Notes under the pieces: generated by a model
The model's database searches: none
What the model was told of the DNA's origin: nothing
What the model saw: the letters and a program-made list of their open reading frames with translations, nothing else
From: SAR86 cluster bacterium
Lineage (GTDB): Bacteria > Pseudomonadota > Gammaproteobacteria > Pseudomonadales > Pseudohongiellaceae
DNA: 64,000 bases
Reading direction: 5' to 3'
Assembly (NCBI GenBank): GCA_002401885.1
Contig: NVUL01000043.1
Span: 1-64,000 of the forward strand
Part shown: piece after piece, positions 9,186 through 18,064 of the stretch
Numbering within the stretch: position 1 is the first letter of the stretch
Layout of the letters: each line of letters begins with the position of its first letter
Made by a program: the position numbers and the translations under genes

Positions 9186-9220
9186 TGGCGCTCATGGTAA
9201 CCGCCAAAGGAGGTCTCGAA

Positions 9221-9703
9221 ATGCCCACCAAGAAGATCCATAACGCGAGATTGTGCGACAATTTAAAAATGCTACTTGTTCTGGGGCTCTTGACGCTTTC
9301 ACCGCAAGCGATCTCTGGCGAATACACAGACGCGCTCTCTGATTGTCTGCTAACAGCTACTACCGAGGAAAACGAACTAAGCCTCGTCAGATGGATGTTC
9401 ACTGCGATGGCCCTACACCCTGCCGTCGAGGAGATAGCGGACATATCGCTCTCGGCTCGCGAACAGGCAAATAGAGAGATGGCGGATCTGCTAGTGGAAC
9501 TCCTCAGCAGGCGCTGTTTCAGCGAAACCAGATTAGCTCTTAAGAACGAAGGCAGCCTAGCATTGCAGACGAGTTTTAGCGCACTCGGACAGCTTGCTGC
9601 AACGAATTTGTTCTCAGACCCAAACGTAGCGGCTGGACTAGCAAGCATTGCAACCTACATAAGTGCCGAAGACCTAGAAAACCGCCTAGACATTGGACAA
9701 TGA
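9221..9703 (+). CDS. Secreted alpha-helical protein, unknown function
   Basis: A protein of 160 residues with an N-terminal signal-like segment (CDNLKMLLVLGLLTLSPQAI) and a mature part that is nearly all helix, with two conserved-looking Cys (SDCLL and RRCFSE). I chose ATG 9221 because AAAGGAGG lies 8 bases upstream; the frame is open further left but overlaps the previous gene. I recall similar short periplasmic proteins in other gammaproteobacteria without known function. Its position between two DUF6644-like membrane proteins suggests a shared role at the inner membrane/periplasm. Confidence 0.65.
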   Translation: MPTKKIHNARLCDNLKMLLVLGLLTLSPQAISGEYTDALSDCLLTATTEENELSLVRWMFTAMALHPAVEEIADISLSAREQANREMADLLVELLSRRCFSETRLALKNEGSLALQTSFSALGQLAATNLFSDPNVAAGLASIATYISAEDLENRLDIGQ

Positions 9704-9734
9704 AAAAACAGATTAGTCGAAACTGGTAAATCTA

Positions 9735-10229
9735 ATGGAATTCTTGAATTCACCTAAATGGATCGATGTAGAAAACTGGCCAATTTCCTGGGAAATCGGC
9801 GGCACGATCTGGTTTCCATTTCTTGAATCGATTCACGTTATTGCAGCTGCCTTTGTTGTAGGCTCTATACTTATGGTGGATTTACGACTCATCGGGTTTG
9901 CCGCGGTAAAGTATTCGATTAGCACTCTCTCCAAGGAGTTAGTGCCCTGGACCTGGGCCGCATTCGTGGTTGCGACGGTTACAGGCCTTGGCATGTTCAT
10001 CACGCGCGCCGCCTCACATGTAGTCAACCCAGCGTTTCAGTGGAAGATGGTCTTGCTCGCCCTCGCCGGCGTGAATATGGCGTATTTTCACTTTCGCGTT
10101 TACAAGAATATTGCTCAGTGGGATAACGCAGCTCCTACTCCTACTCATTTAAAAGTCATTGGCAGCCTATCACTTTTCCTCTGGTCCGGAGTCATGCTAG
10201 CGGGAAGGTGGGTCGGACACATAATTTAG
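9735..10229 (+). CDS. DUF6644-like four-helix membrane protein (copy 2)
   Basis: A 164-residue membrane protein related to the product of 8658. It shows FLESIHVIAA in helix 1, MVDLRLIGFA, VNPAFQWK before helix 3, and SLFLWSGVMLAGRW in the last helix. The shared His, Arg, Lys and terminal GR are all kept. It starts with ATG 31 bp after the secreted protein's stop and ends 29 bp before the diguanylate cyclase gene, so all four may be one transcript. Function unknown. Confidence 0.75.
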   Translation: MEFLNSPKWIDVENWPISWEIGGTIWFPFLESIHVIAAAFVVGSILMVDLRLIGFAAVKYSISTLSKELVPWTWAAFVVATVTGLGMFITRAASHVVNPAFQWKMVLLALAGVNMAYFHFRVYKNIAQWDNAAPTPTHLKVIGSLSLFLWSGVMLAGRWVGHII

Positions 10230-10258
10230 GATAAAAGATCTCCCGGTTTCATTGAATT

Positions 10259-11353
10259 TTGCAGAACATATTTGTGAAAAATAGAAAAACAAATCCCGAG
10301 CTGGACTTCGCTCGAATCAGCGCATTATACGGAAATACCGACGCCGGCTATTTTGGTATCGCCACTGGCGTTCTTTTCTTCGGCTATATAATCAATGAAC
10401 TGGCAAGCATTGACGTCGCCTACCTCTGGATGACTGTGGTCGGAATAGCCTACATTCCCCGCGTGGTGCTATCTATAATTTTTTCAAGAAAACTGAAGGC
10501 AGGAGAAATAAATTTTGAGAACGTGAAACCTTGGGAAAACTATTTTTTCTATAACAGCATCATTCCCTTCATCTGTTTCTCTAGCGCCGTCTTCATTCCC
10601 TATGGCCAGAATGAATTCATCGCACTTTTGTACTATACAGTTATCGTTATGACGCTCATATCGGGGAGCATTCTGTCATACAGCACCTCGCTGCCAGCTA
10701 TTTTCCTGTTCATGAGCGTGTGCATGCTACCCCTTATTGCGAAAACATTTTGGATTCAAGACGCCCTGTTCAATGCACTTGGCTTGATGCTGGTTATCGC
10801 CTATTTGCTGCTCTTGCGACTCATACCACGCCAGAACAAATTACTGCTTGAAAATATTGCTCTTCGAATCGAGAACCAGCATCAATCGCTAACAGATCCG
10901 CTAACTAAGTTGGGAAATCGTCGCCGTCTGTATCTCTTGATCGAAACCCTCGTCCCTTCCTCTCTGCGCCGTAAAGACCCGTTCAGCATCGTGCTATTGG
11001 ATATCGACAATTTCAAACTGTTCAACGATAAATTCGGTCATAGCGCGGGTGACGACCTACTAGTACAAGTATCCGACATATTGAAAGACTGTTCTCGAGA
11101 TCAGGACTTGGTGGTGCGCTATGGGGGTGAAGAGTTTCTACTTGTACTTCCTTCCACCAGCCTAGAATCTGCGCAGATTCTTGTTGATCGTGTTCGCAGC
11201 GCGATCAAGGCGAAAACCAGCGTCACCTTCAGTGGTGGCATCGCTATGCATTCAGAGCAATTATCTTTCGATCAACTGATAGAAAAGGCAGATCAGTGCC
11301 TATACGCGGCGAAGACCAAAGGCAAGGATCGCTTCGTACTCGCCGAATGCTGA
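10259..11353 (+). CDS. Membrane-bound diguanylate cyclase (GGDEF)
   Basis: A 364-residue inner-membrane enzyme that should make cyclic di-GMP from two GTP. Residues about 30-190 hold about six membrane helices with no recognised sensor motif. A GGDEF domain fills 210-362. The active-site loop is GGEEF at 289-293, a functional variant, and the inhibitory RxxD site is present as RDQD at 280-283, so product feedback is expected. The start is a TTG at 10259; a GTG five codons later (10274) is an equal choice. No EAL domain is present. Confidence 0.9.
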   Translation: MQNIFVKNRKTNPELDFARISALYGNTDAGYFGIATGVLFFGYIINELASIDVAYLWMTVVGIAYIPRVVLSIIFSRKLKAGEINFENVKPWENYFFYNSIIPFICFSSAVFIPYGQNEFIALLYYTVIVMTLISGSILSYSTSLPAIFLFMSVCMLPLIAKTFWIQDALFNALGLMLVIAYLLLLRLIPRQNKLLLENIALRIENQHQSLTDPLTKLGNRRRLYLLIETLVPSSLRRKDPFSIVLLDIDNFKLFNDKFGHSAGDDLLVQVSDILKDCSRDQDLVVRYGGEEFLLVLPSTSLESAQILVDRVRSAIKAKTSVTFSGGIAMHSEQLSFDQLIEKADQCLYAAKTKGKDRFVLAEC

Positions 11354-11538
11354 CAGCCCCCTTTTTACTTACTATCTACAGCGCAATTGTCAGGATAGTG
11401 TCGCGCTTCCGCCCTTTCCGATATAGAATTCCCCCTCATACCGAACAAAGTGGAACCCCTAGCGCCCGAAAGCTGCTAGACAGGTACTAGGGCTCCTCTG
11501 TGAACAACATATTCAATTAAGACACCAAGGATTACGAC

Positions 11539-13683
11539 ATGACTTCTTCCTTCTCAGTCGACAAGCGCTTCATTACTCGTCTTTTGACTGTGCTCGCTTC
11601 TCTAGCCTTCCTAGGCGCATGCAGCGAAGACAGCGGAACACAAACAACCGCGCCGGTCGACGCCGTTGAGGCAGCGACAGACCCTAGCTCCTCGTTGGAG
11701 GCAGCTGTAATTACCGTGGAAAATGATTTTGACTACGAGGCAGGCCGATTTGCAGACATTCGCATGTTGCGCTATCAGGTCCCAGGGTTTGAGGGTTTAA
11801 GTGATCAGCAGAAGGAACTCCTCTACTACCTATCCCAGGCAGCGCTCTCTGGTCGCGATATCATGTATGATCAGAACTACAAACATAATCTTCGAATTCG
11901 GCGCACTCTTGAGGAAGTACTAAAAAACTACGCGGGCGATAGAGACACGGAAAATTTCGGCCACCTCACAACTTATGCAAAACAAGTCTGGTTTGCGAAC
12001 GGCATTCACCACCACTACTCAGGTCTAAAATTTACACCACTCTTTGACGAGGAATATTTCAACGAGGTTATAAACGCTGCAGCACCCGAATCTAGTTTCC
12101 CCCTGCGTGATGACCAAAGTATAGAGCAACTAATTGCTGAACTAACACCAATACTCTTCGATCAGAACCTAGACCCGAAGAAAGTAAACACGGCCGACGG
12201 CGTAGACAAGGTGACAACATCGGCAGTTAACTTCTACGAAGGAGTTACCGAGCAGGAGGTCGTCGACTTTTATGCAGCACAATCAGAAACTGATGACTCG
12301 ACTCCCATCTCTCATGGACTCAATTCAAAACTGGTTAAAGTCGATGGTGAAATTGTTGAACGCGTCTGGCACGTCGGCGGAATGTACAGCGAAGCGCTAG
12401 AACAGGTTGTCTATTGGTTAGAGCGCGCCATTGGAGTCGCTGAGAATGACAAGCAACGAACAACATTTGAATTGCTAGTAAAGTATTACCGCTCTGGTGA
12501 TCTTGAAGATTTCGATGCCTATAATATTGCCTGGGTCGCAGACACCGATTCAGCGATTGATGTAATCAACGGCTTCATCGAAGTCTATAACGACCCCCTA
12601 GGCTATCGAGGCTCTTTCGAATCGGTGGTATCTTTTCGTGATGCTGAAGCAACCCTCAGAATTTCTGCTATTGGCGAGCGCGCACAGTGGTTCGAAGACA
12701 ATTCCCCTATTCAGGAGGAGCACAAGAAAGCAGACGTGACAGGCATCGATGGCAAGGTCATCACTGTCGTTATGGAATCTGGCGATTCGTCACCCGCAAC
12801 CCCTATTGGCATCAATCTACCGAATTCTAGCTGGATTCGCGCGGAACATGGTTCGAAATCTGTAAGCCTTGGCAATATTGTAAGCGCCTATAACTCCTCA
12901 CCCAGCAAGACACTCGAAGAGTTCGCGTTCACCGAAGAGGAAATCCTACGTAGTCGCACCTACTCAGAGCAAGCTGGTGATTTACACACCGACATGCACG
13001 AGGTCATTGGACATGCATCGGGACGAATCAATGAAGGTGTCGGCACGACACGAGAGACGCTGCGTCAATACGCTAGCACCCTGGAAGAGGGTCGCGCCGA
13101 CTTGGTCGCCCTGTACTACATTATGGACCCCATGCTAATCGAGATCGGCGTGATGGATAGCCTAGATGTTGGGCGTTCTGAGTACGATGCCTATATCCGT
13201 GGTGGCGCGATGCTACAACTGTATCGGCTGCAGCCGGGCGAGCTGGTCGAAGAGGCCCACATGCGAAATCGTCAGCTCGTAGCACTTTGGTCTTATGAAC
13301 AAGGCTTAGAAGAAAACGTCATCGAACGCGTGGTTCGAGATGGCAAGACCTTTTTCGTGGTAAATGACTATGAGAAGCTGCGTGAAATATTCGGTAGATT
13401 GCTACAAGAAATTCAACGCATCAAATCCGAAGGCGACTTCGAAGCAGCCAGAGACCTCGTAGAAAATTACGGCACACAGGTAGACGAAGAACTACACGCC
13501 GAAGTACTGCGGCGCTATGCAACTTTGGACGTTGCGCCTTACTCCGGATTTGTAAATCCTCGCATAGCCGCGGATGACGAAAACGGTGTGGTCAGCAACG
13601 TACGAGTTGAGTATCCGAATGACTTCATGTCGCAGATGCTCGAGTACGCTGCGAATTACTCATTCTTGCCGACCGATAACTAA
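11539..13683 (+). CDS. Dipeptidyl-peptidase III family (M49) zinc lipoprotein
   Basis: A 714-residue metallopeptidase of family M49. Zinc ligands are in HEVIGH at 487-492 and EEGRAD at 516-521, the two hallmark motifs of DPP III. The N-terminus is a lipoprotein signal with lipobox LGAC at 25-28 (Cys28), so the enzyme is probably anchored facing the periplasm. Family members cut dipeptides from the N-terminus of short peptides. ATG follows AAGGA at about 11526. The gene stands alone; the 185 bases before it hold its promoter and nothing else I can name. Confidence 0.93.
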   Translation: MTSSFSVDKRFITRLLTVLASLAFLGACSEDSGTQTTAPVDAVEAATDPSSSLEAAVITVENDFDYEAGRFADIRMLRYQVPGFEGLSDQQKELLYYLSQAALSGRDIMYDQNYKHNLRIRRTLEEVLKNYAGDRDTENFGHLTTYAKQVWFANGIHHHYSGLKFTPLFDEEYFNEVINAAAPESSFPLRDDQSIEQLIAELTPILFDQNLDPKKVNTADGVDKVTTSAVNFYEGVTEQEVVDFYAAQSETDDSTPISHGLNSKLVKVDGEIVERVWHVGGMYSEALEQVVYWLERAIGVAENDKQRTTFELLVKYYRSGDLEDFDAYNIAWVADTDSAIDVINGFIEVYNDPLGYRGSFESVVSFRDAEATLRISAIGERAQWFEDNSPIQEEHKKADVTGIDGKVITVVMESGDSSPATPIGINLPNSSWIRAEHGSKSVSLGNIVSAYNSSPSKTLEEFAFTEEEILRSRTYSEQAGDLHTDMHEVIGHASGRINEGVGTTRETLRQYASTLEEGRADLVALYYIMDPMLIEIGVMDSLDVGRSEYDAYIRGGAMLQLYRLQPGELVEEAHMRNRQLVALWSYEQGLEENVIERVVRDGKTFFVVNDYEKLREIFGRLLQEIQRIKSEGDFEAARDLVENYGTQVDEELHAEVLRRYATLDVAPYSGFVNPRIAADDENGVVSNVRVEYPNDFMSQMLEYAANYSFLPTDN

Positions 13684-13700
13684 CGAGTAGCGCACCGCAA

Positions 13701-14339
13701 ATGAACCTAGAAAGGCTAAAGCGAGCCGAAGAATTTTTCCTAGCTCGCTACCCGGGCGGATTCTCTCATCCTGAAATGATGGCAATCGGCAAGAAACACA
13801 AAATGGATAAGATGATTTCACTTAGCCAGGAATTATTCGCTAAGAAAAATTTTAGGGATCCGCCAGAAATTGTCGAGAGCATAATAAAGATTGTATCTCG
13901 CTCTTCAATGGTTTCAATTTTCGAGAAACCAAAGTTCCGCGATTTCGGGCGAAGCTTAGAGCCGAAACAAAAGAACGCCCTAGCTAGCGGATTAAAAGAA
14001 CAGTTATATGGGGATAGCGAGAAAGGCTTCGACAAAATCCTAGGCATCATGTTAAGCGGAAAAATGGCCAAGTGGTCACTGATTAGCATCTGCCCTGTCT
14101 ACTTCCGCCCGCAGAATGAAGTCTTCGTCAAACCAACAACAGCCAAGAAGGCCATAGCGCATTTTGAACTGCAGAACCTTCACTACAGGCCACAGCCTTC
14201 ATGGGGATTCTATGAAGAATTTCGCTCAGTGATTAACGAGATGAAGACGAAAGTTGATCCATCCTTATCTCCAAACAGTGCTGCGTTTACCGGGTTTCTT
14301 ATGATGAGCATGGCAGCAATGGAAGAAGCCGAATTTTAA
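13701..14339 (+). CDS. Hypothetical cytoplasmic protein
   Basis: A 212-residue soluble protein, 17 bp after the DPP-III stop. It is rich in Lys and Phe, begins LKRAEEFFLARYPGGFSHPE, and has a central basic region and a C-terminal SLSPNSAAFTGFLMMSMAAM. No membrane helix or signal. I do not recognise the family. Codon use matches its neighbours, the frame is long and closely spaced to the upstream gene, so it is almost certainly real. Confidence 0.7.
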   Translation: MNLERLKRAEEFFLARYPGGFSHPEMMAIGKKHKMDKMISLSQELFAKKNFRDPPEIVESIIKIVSRSSMVSIFEKPKFRDFGRSLEPKQKNALASGLKEQLYGDSEKGFDKILGIMLSGKMAKWSLISICPVYFRPQNEVFVKPTTAKKAIAHFELQNLHYRPQPSWGFYEEFRSVINEMKTKVDPSLSPNSAAFTGFLMMSMAAMEEAEF

Positions 14340-14365
14340 GATTGCATTAGACTGATGGACTATTT

Positions 14366-14674
14366 GTGTTAGAACTAAGACCAAACTGCGAGCATTGCGA
14401 TAAAGACCTACCACCGGAGTCAACACAGGCCCATATTTGCACTTATGAATGCACGTTCTGCAGCCATTGTGTGGAAAATTTACTCTATAATGTTTGTCCC
14501 AATTGTGGCGGCGGCTTTAGCAAGCGCCCCGTCAGGCCGCGAACTGAAAGAAGACCTGGAGTGAGCCTAGAACATCAACCGGCCTCGGCTAAGCGCGTGC
14601 ACACGAAGTATTCTGATGAAGAAATTATTCAGTTCGCTGGCGCCACGAAATCGATTCGCGCCGAAGATCGTTAA
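14366..14674 (+). CDS. DUF1272 cysteine-rich protein
   Basis: A 102-residue protein beginning with GTG at 14366. Its first 60 residues are the DUF1272 module: LRPNCEHCDKDLPP, then ICTYECTFCSHC and VCPNCGGGF, giving eight Cys in CxxC-like spacings that probably bind two zinc ions. The tail is basic (SKRPVRPRTERR), suggesting nucleic acid contact, which is inference. It lies between a hypothetical gene and an RRM protein and may share their transcript. Role unknown in the family. Confidence 0.85.
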   Translation: MLELRPNCEHCDKDLPPESTQAHICTYECTFCSHCVENLLYNVCPNCGGGFSKRPVRPRTERRPGVSLEHQPASAKRVHTKYSDEEIIQFAGATKSIRAEDR

Positions 14675-14700
14675 TTAAGCATTCCTAAAGGCAAAGCACT

Positions 14701-14958
14701 ATGAAACTACTAGCCCGAAATTTGGCGCGCAATACCAGCGAGACAGAGCTTAAAACTCTTTTCGAGTCTTTTGGCTCTGTGCAATCTTGTTCACTAGTGC
14801 TAGATCCAAAATCAGGCGGCTCTAAGGGTTTCGCCTTCATCGAAATGCCCAAACCTGGCGAAGCCAAGGCGGCGGTCAAAAACCTAAATGGCAAGGATGT
14901 TGACGGCCACAGGATCAGAGTCAAGAAAGCAGATAAGGCAGAGAAAACGGAGAAGTAA
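14701..14958 (+). CDS. RRM-domain RNA-binding protein
   Basis: A single RNA recognition motif fills this 85-residue protein. RNP2 is KLLARNL at 2-8 and RNP1 is KGFAFIEM at about 42-49, with the expected beta-alpha-beta order and a Lys-rich tail. Small RRM proteins occur in cyanobacteria and proteobacteria and bind RNA, often under cold conditions. A ribosome site AAAGGCAAAG lies just upstream of the ATG. It is 26 bp after the DUF1272 gene. Confidence 0.92.
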   Translation: MKLLARNLARNTSETELKTLFESFGSVQSCSLVLDPKSGGSKGFAFIEMPKPGEAKAAVKNLNGKDVDGHRIRVKKADKAEKTEK

Positions 14959-14992
14959 GAAAGGGCCAGAGGGGCAGCGCAGGTTTTCTAAA

Positions 14993-15826
14993 TCAGTCTG
15001 ACCCCTTTAAAAGCTCTGTCACTGCAGCTCCATCCGCCCGGCCGCCAAGCCAATCGAAGGTTCCCTTCTCGATCATCTCCACACTTGCGTCAAGCACGGG
15101 ATTGATAGCTGCAAAATTAAGCGCCCCACCGAGACTGATTCGATTCGCCCCGCATTCACCCAACTCTGCAACATTTGTCCCCGGCATAAATGATGCCAGC
15201 ACATTGAAGGGCTTTTCTAAAGACGCTGTTACTGTCCGCAGTTGAGCCAGTGACTTTATACCTGGCGCATATAGCACGTCTGCACCTACCGCCTCGAATG
15301 CCTGCAAACGTTTGATCGTATCATCTAGGTCATCCGCTCCTCGAAGTAAATTCTCTGCTCGCGCCGTCAGTACAAGGGGCGCGCCCAAATCGGCAACTGT
15401 CTCAACAGCTGCCTGCACTCTCTCGACCGCCTCAGAGAATTCATACAATTGGTGATGCTCGCGACTAAAGTCTTCGATTGAGAATCCAGCGATACCTGTC
15501 TCTGCGAGTCGCTTAATATTTTCAATAACATCGCTTAGATGCTCAGAATAGCCGTTCTCAAAATCTGCGTTGATAGGGATATCCGTGGCTGCAGACAACA
15601 GTCTGCAATGCTGTAGCTTTTCATCGAGGCTCACCTCACCATCTGCTCTACCTAAAGTATAGGCAAAACCCGAACTCGTGGTAGCCAGCGCCTGAAAACC
15701 ACGGCCCTGCAATAGCTTCGCCGAGCCAACGTCCCAAGGGTTTGGAATTATCCATGCCGTTTCGGATTGATGCAGACGTGCGAAGGCCTCACACTTTTGA
15801 ATTTGAGTAGTCACGGAGCGCCCCAA
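14993..15826 (-). CDS. PEP mutase/isocitrate lyase superfamily enzyme
   Basis: A 277-residue TIM-barrel protein of the phosphoenolpyruvate mutase/isocitrate lyase superfamily. It shows WIIPNPWDVGSA at about 25, INADFENGY at about 94-102 with metal-binding Asp/Glu, and GFSIEDFSREH at about 122. It lacks the KKCGHL-type active-site Cys of true isocitrate lyase, so a carboxylyase or oxaloacetate/2-methylisocitrate-type activity is more likely; the substrate is unknown. The frame starts at TTG 15826; a GTG at 15814 after GGGG is a good alternative. It is 33 bp from the phosphate transporter gene on the same strand. Confidence 0.87.
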   Translation of the reverse strand: MGRSVTTQIQKCEAFARLHQSETAWIIPNPWDVGSAKLLQGRGFQALATTSSGFAYTLGRADGEVSLDEKLQHCRLLSAATDIPINADFENGYSEHLSDVIENIKRLAETGIAGFSIEDFSREHHQLYEFSEAVERVQAAVETVADLGAPLVLTARAENLLRGADDLDDTIKRLQAFEAVGADVLYAPGIKSLAQLRTVTASLEKPFNVLASFMPGTNVAELGECGANRISLGGALNFAAINPVLDASVEMIEKGTFDWLGGRADGAAVTELLKGSD

Positions 15827-15859
15827 TAGTAACTGCCACTTGAAATTTATGTTCGTTGG

Positions 15860-17134
15860 CTAGGAAAATATTGCCTTGAATAGGAAGAAGAATACTATAG
15901 AAATTCCTGCACCGACAGGCAACGTAACCACCCAGGACAGAAAGATTCTACCGACGACATTGAGATTGAGAGCGCCGATGCCGCGCGCTAGGCCCACTCC
16001 CAAAACCGCCCCTACCAGCGTGTGGGTTGTCGACACAGGAATACCTGTGCCAGAGGCGACTACCACAGTAGTCGCGGCAGCCAATTCTGCGGCGAAGCCG
16101 CGACTCGGTGTAAGCTCAGTAATATTTCTACCGATTGTCGCTATGACCTTGTAGCCCCACATCGCAAGACCCGCGACTATACCGCCACCCCCTAAGATTA
16201 GAATCCAGAACGGCAGGCCAGATTGCTCGGCAAATACGCCCCCGCTTTGTACCACACCAACCACAGCCGCCAACGGCCCGATAGCATTGGCGACGTCATT
16301 CGATCCATGCGCGAAGGCCATGGAGCAGGCTGTGAATATCATCAACACCCCAAATACCTTTTCGACACTGCCGAAGTGAAAGCTTTCATTATCCGCTGGA
16401 ACTTCCTTTATACCGCGAAGCAGAAAGATACCGATGATCATGGCTAGGACTCCTACCCCTGCAGCCATCAGTAAAGACTGACCAAAGCTGAAGTCCAATC
16501 CTACATAACGCAGCCCCTTCACCAGAGTAACCATCGCAATCATGAAGCCCACCAAGAAAATATAGAAAGGAACGTATTTTTTTGCGTTAGCGAAGGGATC
16601 GTCGGTATCGAGAACAAGTTTCTGCACGCTGCGGAATATAAAGAAAGCGATGATGCCGGAACACATGGGAGACACAACCCAACTCGCCACGATGGTCCAG
16701 ACCTTGCTCCACACAACTGCATCCACCGAGATACCGACAACCGCGAAACCTACGATTGCACCGATAATCGAATGCGTTGTAGAAACGGGCCAGCCATTGT
16801 GAGAGGCAATCAATAGCCAAGTACCCGCTGCTAAGAGCGAGGAAAGCATGCCGTAAATTAGTAGTTCAGGCGAATCCGTAAACCCAGCTTTCTCGATATC
16901 TATGATGCTGCTGCGAATCGTAGAGGTCACTTCTCCACCGGCTAAGTAAGCGCCGGCAAATTCAAATATCATGGCGATGAATATTGCCTGCCTGATCGTG
17001 ACGGCCTTGGCCCCAACCGATGTACCCATCGCATTGGCTACGTCATTCGCTCCTACACCCCAGGCCATGAAGAAGCCAAACACACAGGCCATGATCAAAA
17101 ATATAGTGCCGTATTGAGAAATTATGTCAGACAT
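15860..17134 (-). CDS. Low-affinity inorganic phosphate transporter (Pit family)
   Basis: A 424-residue inner-membrane permease of the PiT/PHO4 family, which carries metal-phosphate with H+ or Na+. The two inverted repeats are visible: GANDVANAMG at 28-37 pairs with GSNDVANAIG at 277-286, and PVSTTH at 116-121 recurs near 365. About ten to twelve membrane helices. The DUF47 gene lies directly upstream (34 bp), a pairing typical of Pit transporters and their regulator. Substrate phosphate is the family expectation; sulfate is carried by a few relatives. Confidence 0.93.
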   Translation of the reverse strand: MSDIISQYGTIFLIMACVFGFFMAWGVGANDVANAMGTSVGAKAVTIRQAIFIAMIFEFAGAYLAGGEVTSTIRSSIIDIEKAGFTDSPELLIYGMLSSLLAAGTWLLIASHNGWPVSTTHSIIGAIVGFAVVGISVDAVVWSKVWTIVASWVVSPMCSGIIAFFIFRSVQKLVLDTDDPFANAKKYVPFYIFLVGFMIAMVTLVKGLRYVGLDFSFGQSLLMAAGVGVLAMIIGIFLLRGIKEVPADNESFHFGSVEKVFGVLMIFTACSMAFAHGSNDVANAIGPLAAVVGVVQSGGVFAEQSGLPFWILILGGGGIVAGLAMWGYKVIATIGRNITELTPSRGFAAELAAATTVVVASGTGIPVSTTHTLVGAVLGVGLARGIGALNLNVVGRIFLSWVVTLPVGAGISIVFFFLFKAIFS

Positions 17135-17168
17135 GTATCACCCAGCTTGTGAAGCTTTACTATTTTTC

Positions 17169-17843
17169 TTATCGCGCAATCAACAGCAGTAGCCGAGCGC
17201 CTACACTTTCTGAAATATCTGCCAGATCGCCGATCTGATCGATAATCTTATAGAGAAACATGACATGAACCGGAGGCAGAGACTCCTCTAAGTCGTACAA
17301 CTTCGCTCGAAGCTTGACCTGACTTACATCAGTTTGGTGCTCAAGCTCATCCAGTTCTTTTATTAGGCCCTCGACAAGGTCGACCTCTTTTCCTCGAAAC
17401 CCTGTCTCGAGCAGCTCGTCGAGCTCGTTGATAACCTTGAGAGCTTGATTCGAGGCCAGCAGGCTCTCCCTATAATAGTCACGCACTTCCTGCACCAGAC
17501 TCTCTGGAATCTCCATACGCCGGCCGAGCATTAACCCCGCTACATCCTTCGCGCGATTCGCCAGTTTATCTTGAGTGTGCAGCAGCTCTAGCAAATCTGT
17601 TCTGGATACTGGAAGAAACAAACTCTTGGGAAGGTTCGTGCGCACATTGCTTTTAATATCGTCAGCTTTATTTTCCTGACTCCGAATTTCCTGTTGCACA
17701 ACAAGAGCTGCGTCCCAGTCTTTAAGGAAACTCGCTTCGAGAAAATCGCCCAACAACTCAACGCAATGGTGAGCTATCGCCATATGTTCCTGAATAGGTC
17801 TGATCGGAGAACGCCCAAAGAGAGCGCTGAGTGTAGGTGACAT
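17169..17843 (-). CDS. DUF47/TIGR00153 phosphate transport regulator
   Basis: A 224-residue all-helical, PhoU-like protein of the DUF47 family. It begins LFGRSPIRPIQEHM and contains the EIRSQENKADDIKSNVR segment with acidic metal-binding positions typical of the family. It is encoded just upstream of the Pit transporter, and known members affect Pit-dependent phosphate uptake. ATG start at 17843. Divergent from the cytochrome c gene at 18065; the 221 bases between carry both promoters. Confidence 0.9.
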   Translation of the reverse strand: MSPTLSALFGRSPIRPIQEHMAIAHHCVELLGDFLEASFLKDWDAALVVQQEIRSQENKADDIKSNVRTNLPKSLFLPVSRTDLLELLHTQDKLANRAKDVAGLMLGRRMEIPESLVQEVRDYYRESLLASNQALKVINELDELLETGFRGKEVDLVEGLIKELDELEHQTDVSQVKLRAKLYDLEESLPPVHVMFLYKIIDQIGDLADISESVGARLLLLIAR

Positions 17844-18064
17844 AATTTTGACCCGCGTTGATTTGCCCGAATTATAGTTTTACTCTCTAATGAAGACTAC
17901 AAATTTTTCATATTTTCGTAATATTGATTGAGTGAATCCCTGCCATCCGTTTCGCCGAAAGAACACGGCCGAATGAGCAATGCGAAGAGTAATAGCAATT
18001 GCCAAGAAAAAGCGTGGTGTTACACTACCCAGTCTCACCAAAACAACAATAATGAGGAGTGGGC

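Noticed and set aside
9124..9648. 174-codon minus-strand frame over the secreted helical protein
   Set aside because: The plus strand has a strong AAAGGAGG site and signal peptide; the antisense frame is Ser/Arg-rich as expected for a shadow.
14958..15010. Possible terminator between the RRM gene and the PEP-mutase-like gene
   Set aside because: Only an imperfect AGGGGCAG/CTGACCCCT pairing with a 20-base loop and no clear U tract; it overlaps the end of the next gene.
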